From NCBI RefSeq assembly GCF_000204415.1, contig NC_015416.1, forward strand, positions 744,001-808,000: DNA of 64,000 nucleotides, in the 5' to 3' direction. Within the stretch, counting starts at the first letter, position 1; each line of letters begins with the position of its first letter. The DNA is from Methanothrix soehngenii GP6. GTDB taxonomy: Archaea > Halobacteriota > Methanosarcinia > Methanotrichales > Methanotrichaceae. The notes below the pieces were generated by a model. The model was given only the letters and a program-made list of their open reading frames with translations, ran no database searches and was not told where the DNA came from. Made by a program: the position numbers and the translations under genes. Positions 8,145 to 15,870 of the stretch are shown here, piece after piece.

Positions 8145-8594
8145 TCAGACATCTCGAATGAAGATGACATCGAGGCCGTAATCATTTGCTCGATCGTACA
8201 TCTTTCGGTCATCCGTAATTAGGATTGATCCGGTTTCCTCGGCACATGCCATGAAGACAACATCAAAACCGCTGGCTTTGGTTCTCATGCCAATCCTAAT
8301 CGACCGCTCCATCAAATATGCGTCGCCATAGAATCTGGAATTCTGGCCGAGAAATGTCAGGGCGAGACCTGCTCTCTGCGCGTCTGACAATCGGGAAACA
8401 ACACACGCGGTTTCTATGAGGGCCAGCAATGGAATATGGTTTGCATATTCTCCTGATTCGGTCTTCAGAAGAACATCCCTGCAACTCAAATGAAGTTCGC
8501 GCTGTAAATCGAAAAGCTTATCTTGCTTTTTTCGTCTGGGTGGCACCAGGGCTTTTACGATTACTGACGTATCCACCGTTACGTTAGTAGCCAT
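8145..8594 (-). CDS. PIN-domain toxin (VapC type)
   Basis: 149 residues. VTVDTSVIVKAL gives the first PIN aspartate near position 8, ALIETACV the glutamate, and KASGFDVVFMACAEE with LITDDRKM the C-terminal acidic pair. It is the toxin of the module with the 62-residue protein just upstream, overlapping it by 11 bases. Present only in the second block. PIN toxins cleave RNA; the specific target is unknown. Confidence 0.8.
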   Translation of the reverse strand: MATNVTVDTSVIVKALVPPRRKKQDKLFDLQRELHLSCRDVLLKTESGEYANHIPLLALIETACVVSRLSDAQRAGLALTFLGQNSRFYGDAYLMERSIRIGMRTKASGFDVVFMACAEETGSILITDDRKMYDRANDYGLDVIFIRDV

Positions 8595-8772
8595 AGGATC
8601 GATCTCTCATCTTCCGGATGATCTCGGTGGAATCGGCATCCTCAACGACATGTTCCCCAATTTCGGCGATTACTTCATCAAGGGATACCTTATTTCCTTT
8701 TCGCAGCTTGACCGAGAGAAAGAGATCTTCAGCATCTTTGTATATCCTTTCTACGCAATCTTCATCCATCAT
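8584..8772 (-). CDS. VapB-like antitoxin
   Basis: 62 residues: an acidic N-terminus (MMDEDCVERIYKDAEDLFLS) and a basic VKLRKGNKVSLDEVIAEI segment of the kind seen in short archaeal PIN-partner antitoxins. Two decayed relatives lie in the island: a 5' piece at 13,264-13,318 and an internally deleted one at 15,838-15,864. Confidence 0.7.
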   Translation of the reverse strand: MMDEDCVERIYKDAEDLFLSVKLRKGNKVSLDEVIAEIGEHVVEDADSTEIIRKMRDRSYGY

Positions 8773-8796
8773 AAATGCTCACAATACTTGTCTCTC

Positions 8797-8816
8797 ATCG
8801 ATCATTTAAATAAATC
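8797..8816 (-). promoter_or_regulatory. promoter-like box AAATGATCGA
   Basis: On the minus strand ATTTATTTAAATGATCGATG, with an A/T-rich core about 36 bases upstream of the vapB start. The AAATGATYRA string recurs at the same place before three other modules (13,344-13,362; 13,751-13,770; 15,890-15,908). Confidence 0.5.
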
Positions 8817-8832
8817 TATCTTGCCCATCAGG

Positions 8833-8883
8833 TCACGCCGCCGGGATCTTTGCATTTCTTACTGTGTTGGATGCAGGAGCCAT
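8833..8883 (-). pseudogene. HicB 3' relic
   Basis: Seventeen codons reading MAPASNTVRNAKIPAA then stop match the last residues of the intact HicB at 13,464-13,709 (MAPASRTVRNIKIPVAVT). An ATGGGCAAG just beyond, overlapping as hicA starts do, is then lost in the vapB promoter. A remnant of a hicBA module displaced by the PIN/VapB pair. Confidence 0.6.
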
Positions 8884-8884
8884 C

Positions 8885-9841
8885 TTAATTATCTCTGGCC
8901 TTGTTCCCAGCATTGTGGCCATGGACATGGTTCGTTTTTCTTATCTGCTCGATCTCATTCTTGAATTCAATCATCATCTTGGATATGCTGTGCAATATGA
9001 TCCCAGTCATGGCCAGGAATGACCCAACCAGCGTCAGCAATATCATAAGCAGCGTAGGCCCATACGCCAGGCTCCCTCCATGATAAAACACTCGCAGAAA
9101 ATCCAGCCCCATTCCAACCCCCACTGCCGCCAGCAGAATCCCAGGCACTGTGAAGTAATAAAGCGGCCTTCTCAGCTCCATATCATGCAGGATCTTGATC
9201 AGCGTCTTCACCCCGTGGGATACGGGATTCTGGGTCGAGGCCCTCTCCACATCGTACCGGCAGTGGATCGGCACCTCCTTGATGGACAGATCATTGTCCT
9301 TGGCCTGCAAGAGTACCTCCGAGCCGGCGGACATGCCGCTGTCCTTGATGTAGATGCTCTCTATCGCCCTCCGCCCGTAAGCTCGAAAGCCGCTCTGGCT
9401 ATCAGTGACGCTGACCCCCCCGGCAACATTGGTTGCTACATCGAGAACCTTCATCCCCACCTTCCGATAGGCGGGAATGTCTTTGCCATTGCCGTCGCAG
9501 AACCGGGAGCCTATAACCAGATCGCAGCCATTGTTGAGTGGATCGAGGAGCTTTGGAATCTCAGCAGCATCATGCTGGCCGTCCGAGTCTATGATCACCA
9601 TCTTCTCCGCCCCCAGATTGCGTGCCGCCTCAAAGCAGGAACGGAGCGCTGCACCATAGCCACTGTTCTTCTCATGCCGAACCACATAAGCCCCCAAAGC
9701 TTCGGCTATGCTCGCCGTGGCGTCAGAGCTGCCGTCGTCGACCACTACCACCTGGTCGACGTACTTCTTGCAGCCTAAAACCATCTTGGCGATGGACCTC
9801 TCCTCATTGTAGGCAGGCATGGCGGCTATGACAAATGACAT
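8885..9841 (-). CDS. family 2 glycosyltransferase with two C-terminal membrane helices, copy 2
   Basis: 318 residues, differing from copy 1 (2,821-3,777) at about nine conservative positions (for example E97K in IPKLLD, ENIP to KDIP, S to N in DVATNVAG). DDGS, DSDGQHD and both membrane segments are unchanged, so both copies should be active. The stop codon and the following bases join the HicB relic, showing that the left boundary of the duplication was reshaped. Confidence 0.88.
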   Translation of the reverse strand: MSFVIAAMPAYNEERSIAKMVLGCKKYVDQVVVVDDGSSDATASIAEALGAYVVRHEKNSGYGAALRSCFEAARNLGAEKMVIIDSDGQHDAAEIPKLLDPLNNGCDLVIGSRFCDGNGKDIPAYRKVGMKVLDVATNVAGGVSVTDSQSGFRAYGRRAIESIYIKDSGMSAGSEVLLQAKDNDLSIKEVPIHCRYDVERASTQNPVSHGVKTLIKILHDMELRRPLYYFTVPGILLAAVGVGMGLDFLRVFYHGGSLAYGPTLLMILLTLVGSFLAMTGIILHSISKMMIEFKNEIEQIRKTNHVHGHNAGNKARDN

Positions 9842-9901
9842 ATTTCCTCTCAGATCTTCCCTATGGATGCATTATCTCTGCTTTATGATCCTGATAATTT
9901 A

Positions 9902-10015
9902 GATGGCTCTTCGCTGAATTATGTGGATGAGGTCCGGCAGAGAATATGGCCTCTGTTCCTCTGCGCCTCTGTGGTTGGGTCAGTGCATCGCGGTTCACCA
10001 CTGAGGCACAAAAGA
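9902..10015. repeat. F3 repeat
   Basis: Copy of 3,838-3,950 within the second block, almost base for base. Confidence 0.8.
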
Positions 10016-10023
10016 TACGCGAG

Positions 10024-10536
10024 GAGCCAAACCCTTTTTGCAATCTTTGTGAGCTTTGTGGTTTATACTCGCCGTAGATCGGTTTGATCGGATTACAGAT
10101 TACGGATTTTAACCACAAAGCGCACAAAGATCACAAAGGACTCGCAAAGGTTAATGCAATTCCTGATAACCCGAGAAACCTTTCGTGCGGGCTTTGTGCC
10201 CTTTGTGAGCTTTGTGGTTTATACTCGCCGTAGATCGGTTTGGTCGGATTACAGATTACGGATTTTAACCACAAAGTGCACAAAGATCACAAAGGACTTC
10301 GCAAAGGTTAATACAGTTCCCGATAGCCCGAAAAACTTTTTGTGCGGGCTTTGTGTTCTTTGTGAGCTTTGTGGTTTATACTCGCCGTAGATCGGTTTGA
10401 TCGGATTACAGATTACGGATTTTAACCACAAAGCGCACGAAGATCACAAAGGAATCGCAAAGGTTAATACAGTTCCTGATAGCCCGAGAAACCTTCTGTG
10501 TGGGCTTTGTGTCCTTTGTGAGCTTTGTGGTTTATT
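10024..10536. repeat. F1 palindromic repeat array (right half plus three units)
   Basis: Right half at 10,024-10,069 and units at about 10,107-10,225, 10,261-10,382 and 10,419-10,536. The first block has four units here, so one unit was gained or lost since the duplication. Confidence 0.9.
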
Positions 10537-10602
10537 ATTTCGTCGCAAATCAAACTAAATTAACTGCACACATCGAATATTAATAATAGTATACGAAATG
10601 CG

Positions 10603-11040
10603 TTACCCATTCACGAGTCTTGTTATCCCATCCCTCAGCATCCTGACATTGAAATTGATGAGCAACCCAAGCCACGTATTCCTTAATTTCAGGTAGGTCA
10701 GAAGCTGAGCCTCGTGGAGGAAATTGATCTCCTCCACCGCCTTTAGCTCTACAATCACCAGGTCCTCCACCAGGATATCAAGCCGGTAGCCGCAATCCAG
10801 ATTTAGGCCCTTGTAACTCAGTGGCAGTGGGACCTGGCGTTGGAAACTAATCCCCCTCAGACCCAACTCGCAGCACAGGCACTCCTCATAGACGGATTCG
10901 AAAAGCCCGGGGCCGAGATGACGATGAACCTCGATGGCTGCGCCGATGATCTCTCTGGAGAGAGCATCCGCTCTCAGTCTCTCAGGAGAGGATTGCATCT
11001 CATGGGTCAATCCCTTGTCGCCATCTGATATTGGAATCAT
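10603..11040 (-). CDS. GxxExxY protein, copy 2
   Basis: 145 residues; same as the 4,843-5,280 protein except at three positions (R64Q-type change in the ISFQRQ segment, D to E in DILVEDL). All signature motifs are kept. Spacing to the GT2 gene is 304 bases shorter than in the first block because of the lost F1 unit and linker. Confidence 0.85.
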   Translation of the reverse strand: MIPISDGDKGLTHEMQSSPERLRADALSREIIGAAIEVHRHLGPGLFESVYEECLCCELGLRGISFQRQVPLPLSYKGLNLDCGYRLDILVEDLVIVELKAVEEINFLHEAQLLTYLKLRNTWLGLLINFNVRMLRDGITRLVNG

Positions 11041-11094
11041 TGTTAGCTCTTTGGTTTATATCGTCGTAGAACTCGGTTGAATGGGCTTCGGTAG

Positions 11095-11302
11095 ACGGAA
11101 TTTAACCACAAAGAGCACAAAGATCACAAAGGACTTCGCAAAAGTTAATCCAGTTCCAGATAATCCGAAAAACCTTTTGTCCGGGCTTTGTGCCCTTTGT
11201 GAGCTTTGTGGTTTATACTCGTCGTGGATCGGTTTGATTGGGCTTCGATAACGGAATTTAACCACAAAGATCACGAAGCTCACAAAGGACTCGCAAAGGT
11301 TT
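11095..11302. repeat. F1 palindromic repeats (one unit, one left half)
   Basis: Unit 11,097-11,218 and left half 11,258-11,302. The unit's centre (CCAGTTCCAGATAATCCG) differs from its positional counterpart at 5,339-5,457, so units have been exchanged between copies. Confidence 0.85.
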
Positions 11303-11351
11303 CAGTCCTCTATGTCTCTCACCTCTGTGGGAAATTAGTAAAAATACTGCG

Positions 11352-11591
11352 CTATGCAGCAGCCTCCTCCGTGAATCTCTTGGCTGCAATGATAGTCAAA
11401 CCCGTGAGCTTGCCTTCTTTATCGTAATTTCTGATGATCCCATCTTCGTCCTCCTCATGCTCTATGGCATTTGGAGGATAGACAAAGCTGACATAAAGCA
11501 CATCCGCTTCTTCATCGTAGTCAATCCAGACCTTCTTCGTTGAGGATCTGACCACGTGTGGAATCATCTTTATTAGCTCTGCTTCGTCCAT
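11352..11591 (-). CDS. DUF2283-type small protein (probable antitoxin), copy 2
   Basis: 79 residues, the same protein as at 5,595-5,834; nucleotide differences are silent. Overlaps the upstream nuclease-like gene by 19 bases. Confidence 0.7.
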   Translation of the reverse strand: MDEAELIKMIPHVVRSSTKKVWIDYDEEADVLYVSFVYPPNAIEHEEDEDGIIRNYDKEGKLTGLTIIAAKRFTEEAAA

Positions 11592-11905
11592 ACTATCTCA
11601 CGGCCAATGAGCTTTCTTATCGTGGATGTTTTGTACGCTGTGATAATAAACCCATCGTTTGGTGACAATTCCTTATAGGCAACCATCAGATACTTCGGTC
11701 CTAGATGGGTGTGAGGGAAGAACCTTATGCATCGTAGCTCATCACTGACACCTTTTGTGATGGTTTCCGGATCTTCAATTGTCTTAATAAGCTCCAGGAT
11801 GTTCCCGTTCATCTCTGTGTGAGATGTTACGATATGGAGCCATCTCTCCTCTGTCAATCGGATAGGTACTTGATTCTTAGACCTCGCTATGCATTCACTC
11901 TCCAT
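11573..11905 (-). CDS. probable BECR-fold (PBECR-like) ribonuclease toxin, copy 2
   Basis: 110 residues; differs from the 5,816-6,148 protein by FPHTH for FPNTH and IVWTK for IIWTK. The candidate active-site residues (H in LHIVTSH, T/Y in IITAY) are kept. Confidence 0.55.
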   Translation of the reverse strand: MESECIARSKNQVPIRLTEERWLHIVTSHTEMNGNILELIKTIEDPETITKGVSDELRCIRFFPHTHLGPKYLMVAYKELSPNDGFIITAYKTSTIRKLIGREIVWTKQS

Positions 11906-11915
11906 TTTTCAGTTC

Positions 11916-12248
11916 CTACCCGATCAATGGCCATCCTCGGTTTCCAGCGTTGCATCCCTGCAGCGGCTGTTCGAATGGCGCTATATCGGGCCGCTTTGCC
12001 ATCAGCACTCCTTCCAGATCTGCCAGGATCCGCCCCGTCTGCTCGCCATGATTGCCGGAGCCTACATCTAAATTATGATCTGGCTGCGGTAGCTCCAGCT
12101 GCTCGAAGAATATCCGGTCCATCTGATAGGAGTAGTGCTGGCCGGTGTGGATGATGCTGTAATCCAGGCCGCGGCGCTGGCACTCTCTTATCACCGGTGC
12201 CATCTTGATGATCTCCGGCCTGGTCCCGAGGATGATTGCAATGGTCAT
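11916..12248 (-). pseudogene. wecB 5' fragment no. 5
   Basis: ATG at 12,248; the same length and the same 3' breakpoint as the fragment at 6,159-6,491. Unlike the others it is preceded by an F2 repeat rather than by the F1 linker, so the end of the duplicated block lies just upstream of this ATG. Confidence 0.8.
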
Positions 12249-12324
12249 GTCTGATTTAGCCTCAGTTTATTGGTTCTGTGGTTAATAATCGTAGCTGAGA
12301 AATCAACCCCTGGTGGTTTACGGG

Positions 12325-12475
12325 ATGAAAACCACAGAGTCGCAGAGCGCACAGAGGACGAACGAACGGAGACGACTATCCCCGGAAGCAATTGGGTGGG
12401 ATTTCTTAGGTTGGATGGAAAGGAAGGCTGAGCGTCTCTGTGAACTCTGTGCCTCTGTGGTTTATACTCGTCGCA
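12325..12475. repeat. F2 repeat (CACAGAG type)
   Basis: Starts AAAACCACAGAGTCGCAGAG, then GACGAACGAACGGAGACGAC, and closes with CTCTGTGCCTCTGTGGTTTA: inverted heptad arms around a unique centre, related to the F2 units at 18-20 kb but inverted. Confidence 0.8.
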
Positions 12476-12532
12476 AACGTTTGATTAAGACTGTGTGTCG
12501 CAAGGAAAAATTAAGAAAACTATAGTCAGCAG

Positions 12533-13003
12533 CTACACTAAAATTTTTCCCACATTAGACAGCTTCAAAGGCCATACGTTCTTCTTCTCAAGATGCGATT
12601 TTAGGCTTTCCTTGAAATGATGCTCGTCTATTGAGACAAAAAAATCTGATTCAGTCAATGTAGCAGTTGCAACATGAATCGCATCTGCCGAATACAAATT
12701 ATGCTCTATTACTAGGCTTTGGGCAGATTTGATTATCAACAATTCAACAGGAACGACATCAACTCCGCAAAGACTGATGAATGCGTCGAATAAATCCAAT
12801 ATCTCATATATTTCTTCTTTATCGCAACCCGTCTTCTTAAGAGCCCTGGCACTTTCCGAAAGAACAATTGCAGAAATGATTAGCTTTATTCTCCCTTCTT
12901 CAGCCCATCTCCTTATCTTTAAGGCTTCTGCGCTTTCCTCTTCGACCTTGAACCATTTAACCACAACCGAAGAATCAAGGCAGACTCTCGGCCTATAACT
13001 CAT
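12533..13003 (-). CDS. PIN-domain toxin (VapC type)
   Basis: 156 residues from the start MSYRPRVCLDSSVVVKW, chosen because it overlaps the antitoxin end by 11 bases, as in the 8.1-8.8 kb pair; an upstream in-frame start would add 11 residues. PIN motifs: LDSS (first Asp), SES (Glu), YSADAIHVATA (Asp) and VSIDEH. Ribonuclease toxin of the module. Confidence 0.82.
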   Translation of the reverse strand: MSYRPRVCLDSSVVVKWFKVEEESAEALKIRRWAEEGRIKLIISAIVLSESARALKKTGCDKEEIYEILDLFDAFISLCGVDVVPVELLIIKSAQSLVIEHNLYSADAIHVATATLTESDFFVSIDEHHFKESLKSHLEKKNVWPLKLSNVGKILV

Positions 13004-13247
13004 CGTCTTCCTCAACTCTGGCCGACAATAAGGCATCAGAGATGCTCATGGGATGTTTGGCGGCGATCTTTAGCGAGTTCTTCCACATCATTTCCTCTAG
13101 CTCTCTGAGCTCATGTATTCTTACCATTTCCTCAATGGCGACTCTAAGGAAAGACTCCTCGTCTCTGAAGGAACCTCGCTTAATGATGGCCTTCACTCGC
13201 TGGGCCAAAAAATCATCCACTTTGGTTTTAAATATGACATCTGACAT
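12993..13247 (-). CDS. VapB-like antitoxin
   Basis: 84 residues from MSDVIFKTKVDDFLAQRVKA; an ATG five codons earlier is possible. The N-terminal strand followed by REESFLRVAIEEMVR-type helix fits a ribbon-helix-helix DNA-binding antitoxin. Acidic C-terminus. Co-translated with the PIN toxin. Confidence 0.72.
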   Translation of the reverse strand: MSDVIFKTKVDDFLAQRVKAIIKRGSFRDEESFLRVAIEEMVRIHELRELEEMMWKNSLKIAAKHPMSISDALLSARVEEDDEL

Positions 13248-13263
13248 GTATTCTAACAACATC

Positions 13264-13318
13264 CTGAGAGATTTTCTGCATCATGGTATATTCTTTCAAA
13301 GCAGTCTTCATCTATCAT
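13264..13318 (-). pseudogene. vapB 5' relic
   Basis: From the ATG at 13,318 the frame reads MIDEDCFERIYHDAENLSG, matching the first 17 residues of the VapB at 8,584-8,772 (MMDEDCVERIYKDAEDLF), then stops being related where the present antitoxin begins. The current module has inserted behind the old module's promoter (box at 13,344-13,362). Confidence 0.6.
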
Positions 13319-13383
13319 TGAAATACTCATTGCTACTTACTTAGTTCTTAATCATTTGTAAAGGTTCACAGATTTTGTGTGGA

Positions 13384-13464
13384 TCAGAGAGCAAATCCTG
13401 GAAATCCCGCCTTCTTCAGCCCGCGAATGACCTCAATTGCAGACAACGCGGGAAGTTTGGCCAT
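13384..13464 (-). pseudogene. HicA 5' relic
   Basis: ATG at 13,464 overlaps the hicB stop by one base. The frame reads MAKLPALSAIEVIRGLKKAG then FPGFAL and stops: the HicA N-terminal helix without the catalytic GSH segment. The HicB upstream is thus an orphan. Confidence 0.65.
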
Positions 13465-13709
13465 CAAGTCACAGCCACAGGGATCTTGATATTCCTGACC
13501 GTCCTGGATGCGGGAGCCATCTCGGGAGGAAGCGGATCTCCGTGCTCGATGTAAGACTCAATGATCTTTCTGGCCACATCCTGGGCGATCTCCATCGTCT
13601 CTGCAATCGTCCTTCCCTCTGCCACCAGACCGGGCAGAACATCGCTTGTGGCCAGGTATGCCCCTTCATCAAGCTTTTCAATCTTTATTGATACCATGTA
13701 TTCGGGCAA
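13464..13709 (-). CDS. HicB-family antitoxin (orphan)
   Basis: 81 residues: strand EYMVSIKIEKLDEGAYLATSD, LPGLVAEG turn, and helix RTIAETMEIAQDVARKIIESY make a complete HicB partial-RNaseH fold. Its toxin is truncated, so it may now act only as a repressor or protect against HicA made elsewhere. Promoter box at 13,751-13,770. Confidence 0.8.
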   Translation of the reverse strand: MPEYMVSIKIEKLDEGAYLATSDVLPGLVAEGRTIAETMEIAQDVARKIIESYIEHGDPLPPEMAPASRTVRNIKIPVAVT

Positions 13710-13750
13710 GTCTCAGATCCCTCAGATTCAGAGGTACTATTTTTCTTGTC

Positions 13751-13770
13751 ATTTGATCATTTATAGATAT
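13751..13770 (-). promoter_or_regulatory. promoter-like box CTATAAATGATCAA
   Basis: On the minus strand ATATCTATAAATGATCAAAT, a good archaeal TATA box about 42-60 bases upstream of hicB; shares AAATGATCAA with the other module promoters. Confidence 0.5.
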
Positions 13771-13860
13771 GCATGAGAATTCAAGGGCGTCCTCATGAGC
13801 ATCTCTAGCCTGCCGTTAAATGGTCGAGTATGCTCTTGCCCGCCCGACCATCCCCAAACG

Positions 13861-13945
13861 GAGGCTCATCGCTGAATTATGTGGGTGAGGTCCGGCAAAG
13901 CCTATAGCCTCTGTTCCTCTGCGCCTCTGTGGTGAAATCGTGATG
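13861..13945. repeat. F3 repeat (partial)
   Basis: GAGGCTCATCGCTGAATTAT, GAGGTCCGGCAAAG, CCTCTGCGCCTCTGTGGTG. The remainder of 13,771-14,017 shows no gene. Confidence 0.75.
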
Positions 13946-14017
13946 CTCTAACATGAAAAAAAGAGACGAGAGATTTACAGGCCGCAAGACGAATTCAATG
14001 AGAGATCCAAAAAAATC

Positions 14018-14239
14018 CTACAATAACTCCAAAAACTCTTCTACAGAAAGCCCGGCAAGACCTATCAGCTTTCTTAGTGTTCCCCTGTCAATTTCGCTAT
14101 GCATGGGTACTGAAAGTGTAACCATAGAGCCTTGCTTGATCATAATTAGATGGCTTCCGGTCTGCCTGGCGGGATACCATCCAGCTTTATTAAACGCTTT
14201 AACTGCTTCAGCTCCAGAGACCAAGGGCAGCCGGGACAT
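14018..14239 (-). CDS. hicA: HicA toxin
   Basis: 73 residues. VSGAEAVKAFNKAGWYPARQTGSHLIMIKQG contains the HicA G-S-H catalytic histidine within its dsRBD-like fold, followed by VPMHSEIDRGTLRKLI, the conserved C-terminal motif. An mRNA interferase. It starts on the last base of hicB (one-base overlap). Confidence 0.88.
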   Translation of the reverse strand: MSRLPLVSGAEAVKAFNKAGWYPARQTGSHLIMIKQGSMVTLSVPMHSEIDRGTLRKLIGLAGLSVEEFLELL

Positions 14240-14442
14240 TAAGCCTCGACTTCTACTATCCTTTCGCTGTCTTTGATCAGGGTTCTATCGCCAAGCACAT
14301 CCAGGCAACCCTGTATAGCATCCTTGATGTTTTCCAGGGCTTCTTCAACGGTTCTTCCCTGTGAGACGCAACCTGGCAGAGAGGGGCATTCTACAACGAG
14401 CCAGCCATCTTCTCCATTGCTGATAATGACCTTAAACCGCAT
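14239..14442 (-). CDS. hicB: HicB antitoxin
   Basis: 67 residues; MRFKVIISNGEDGWLVVECPSLPGC followed by VSQGRTVEEALENIKDAI is a textbook short HicB. Gene order hicB-hicA. A truncated copy is at 580-783 and the two loci share flanking DNA on the wecB side. Confidence 0.88.
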   Translation of the reverse strand: MRFKVIISNGEDGWLVVECPSLPGCVSQGRTVEEALENIKDAIQGCLDVLGDRTLIKDSERIVEVEA

Positions 14443-14559
14443 ACGACTCCACTGTAAACAGGATTTTAAAGGCTAAATAGCTTTCTCCTAAAGGACAAAA
14501 CCATATTAAAGATAATCCATCAGGCGAGAGCAGAGAAGGCCAGTGGGGATCACGCTCTA

Positions 14560-14646
14560 GTCCAGGCTGCGGCGCTGGCACTCCCGGATCACCGGAGCCA
14601 TCTTGATGATCTCCGGCCGGATCCCGAGGATGATTGCAATGGTCAT
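14560..14646 (-). pseudogene. wecB 5' fragment no. 6
   Basis: ATG at 14,646; about 27 residues (MTIAIILGIRPEIIKMAPVI then RECQ) with R-P-E kept but T to I at position 9. The DNA between it and hicB matches that between fragment 1 and its HicB relic. Confidence 0.65.
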
Positions 14647-14710
14647 GGGTAGATCGTCGCCTTTGATATGTATCTAATAGCAAATCGGTTTGATCGGATT
14701 ACAGATTACG

Positions 14711-14990
14711 GATTTAACCACAAAGCGCACAAAGATCACAAAGGACTCGCAAAGGTTAAACAAGTTCCTGATAACCCGAAAAACCTTTCGTGCGGGCTTT
14801 GTGCCCTTTGTGAGCTTTGTGGTTTATACTCGCCGTAGATCGGTTTGATCGGATTACAGATTTAACCACAAAGCGCACAAAGAACACAAAGGGACTCCGC
14901 AAAGGTTAATACAGTTCCTGATAACCCGAAAAACCTTTTGTGCGGGCTTTGAGCACAAAGCTCACAAGGGGAGGCAAAGGAGCGAAATAG
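14711..14990. repeat. F1 palindromic repeats (one unit and one rearranged)
   Basis: Unit 14,711-14,830; second unit 14,862-14,960 whose right arm is replaced by TTTGAGCACAAAGCTCAC, i.e. the closing arm is inverted. Confidence 0.85.
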
Positions 14991-15005
14991 GATCATACTT
15001 CCGTA

Positions 15006-15518
15006 TCAGACATCAATTCTCAGATACCTTGCCAATATCTTATCCTTGTATTTTATGCAGGTATTATCCTTGACTTCAATATCTCTGATTAACGAAATCA
15101 TCTCGCTGTATCCCAGGACTTGTCTTATGGCCAGCAGTGTTAAGAGATCCTTCATATCCAGAACGGCAATTCCATTCTTTTCCGCAAATCGAATTACCTT
15201 CCGGTCATCAGTCAAGAATGTTGCCTTCTTTTCCCGGCAAATGCTCAAACCCTCTGCTTCGCCATAATGCACGGTGCTATCTGTTGAGATATCCTTAAAC
15301 GCCTTGAGATCATCTCGGTCAATTGTGATAACCGGAAGCTGTTCGAAGATCCGATCAGGAAAGGAATAACCGGCACGCTTAGCCCTCATGAGCTCTGCGT
15401 AAACTGAGTTGGTTATACAGAAGTTCGCATCCGGGAAGGCTTTACTCAAGATATCGATGCGATCGACCTTGGCAAGCATGCTTGCTACATCGCAATCGAT
15501 GATAATCATCGTCGTCAT
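15006..15518 (-). CDS. PIN-domain toxin (DUF3368-like), third type
   Basis: 170 residues, a distant homologue of the 1,368 and 6,630 proteins. D8/D10 in IIIDCDVASM, E87/E89 in YGEAEGLS and D104/D105 in FLTDDRKV form the metal site. The shared C-terminal motif IREIEDKDNT / IRDIEVKDNT shows common ancestry. Four-base ATGA overlap with the antitoxin. Confidence 0.83.
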   Translation of the reverse strand: MTTMIIIDCDVASMLAKVDRIDILSKAFPDANFCITNSVYAELMRAKRAGYSFPDRIFEQLPVITIDRDDLKAFKDISTDSTVHYGEAEGLSICREKKATFLTDDRKVIRFAEKNGIAVLDMKDLLTLLAIRQVLGYSEMISLIRDIEVKDNTCIKYKDKILARYLRIDV

Positions 15519-15811
15519 ATGAGGCCCAATCTGGCCAGTCGGAACAGGCTCTCCTCATCCGTCCCACCTACCTCGAGTTTAATGGACCTGGAGGCCAGCA
15601 CGTCCTTAAACTCTTCCATGCAAAGCCCTGCTATTTCAGCCGCCTTCCAGAGGCTGACCTTCTCATTCCTGTAAAGATCAATAGCTATCTCGATTCGGAG
15701 GCCCGGCTTCATAGATAATAGAGCTCTCAATGCATCCTTCAATAGCTCCTCTCGGGACTTATAAATCTCAGTTCGCATCAGAGCATCAATTTCGTCATTC
15801 GCAGATGCCAT
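15515..15811 (-). CDS. UPF0175-family antitoxin, third type
   Basis: 98 residues from MASANDEIDALMR, which aligns with the start of the other UPF0175 proteins. Signature segment RIEIAIDLYRNEKVSLWKAAEIAGLC. The open frame extends 21 codons upstream to a GTG, but that part is DNA of a decayed vapB and not conserved. Partner of the PIN gene downstream. Confidence 0.8.
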   Translation of the reverse strand: MASANDEIDALMRTEIYKSREELLKDALRALLSMKPGLRIEIAIDLYRNEKVSLWKAAEIAGLCMEEFKDVLASRSIKLEVGGTDEESLFRLARLGLI

Positions 15812-15837
15812 TGTCAGGTACAACTCCATGTATGAAT

Positions 15838-15864
15838 AACCATAAGATCGATCCCATCTATCAT
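15838..15864 (-). pseudogene. vapB relic with internal deletion
   Basis: ATGATAGATG followed directly by GGATCGATCTTATGG joins the start of a vapB gene (MID...) to its last codons (DRSYGY), compared with 8,584-8,772. The promoter box upstream is retained and may now drive the UPF0175/PIN pair. Confidence 0.45.
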
Positions 15865-15870
15865 GAGCGC

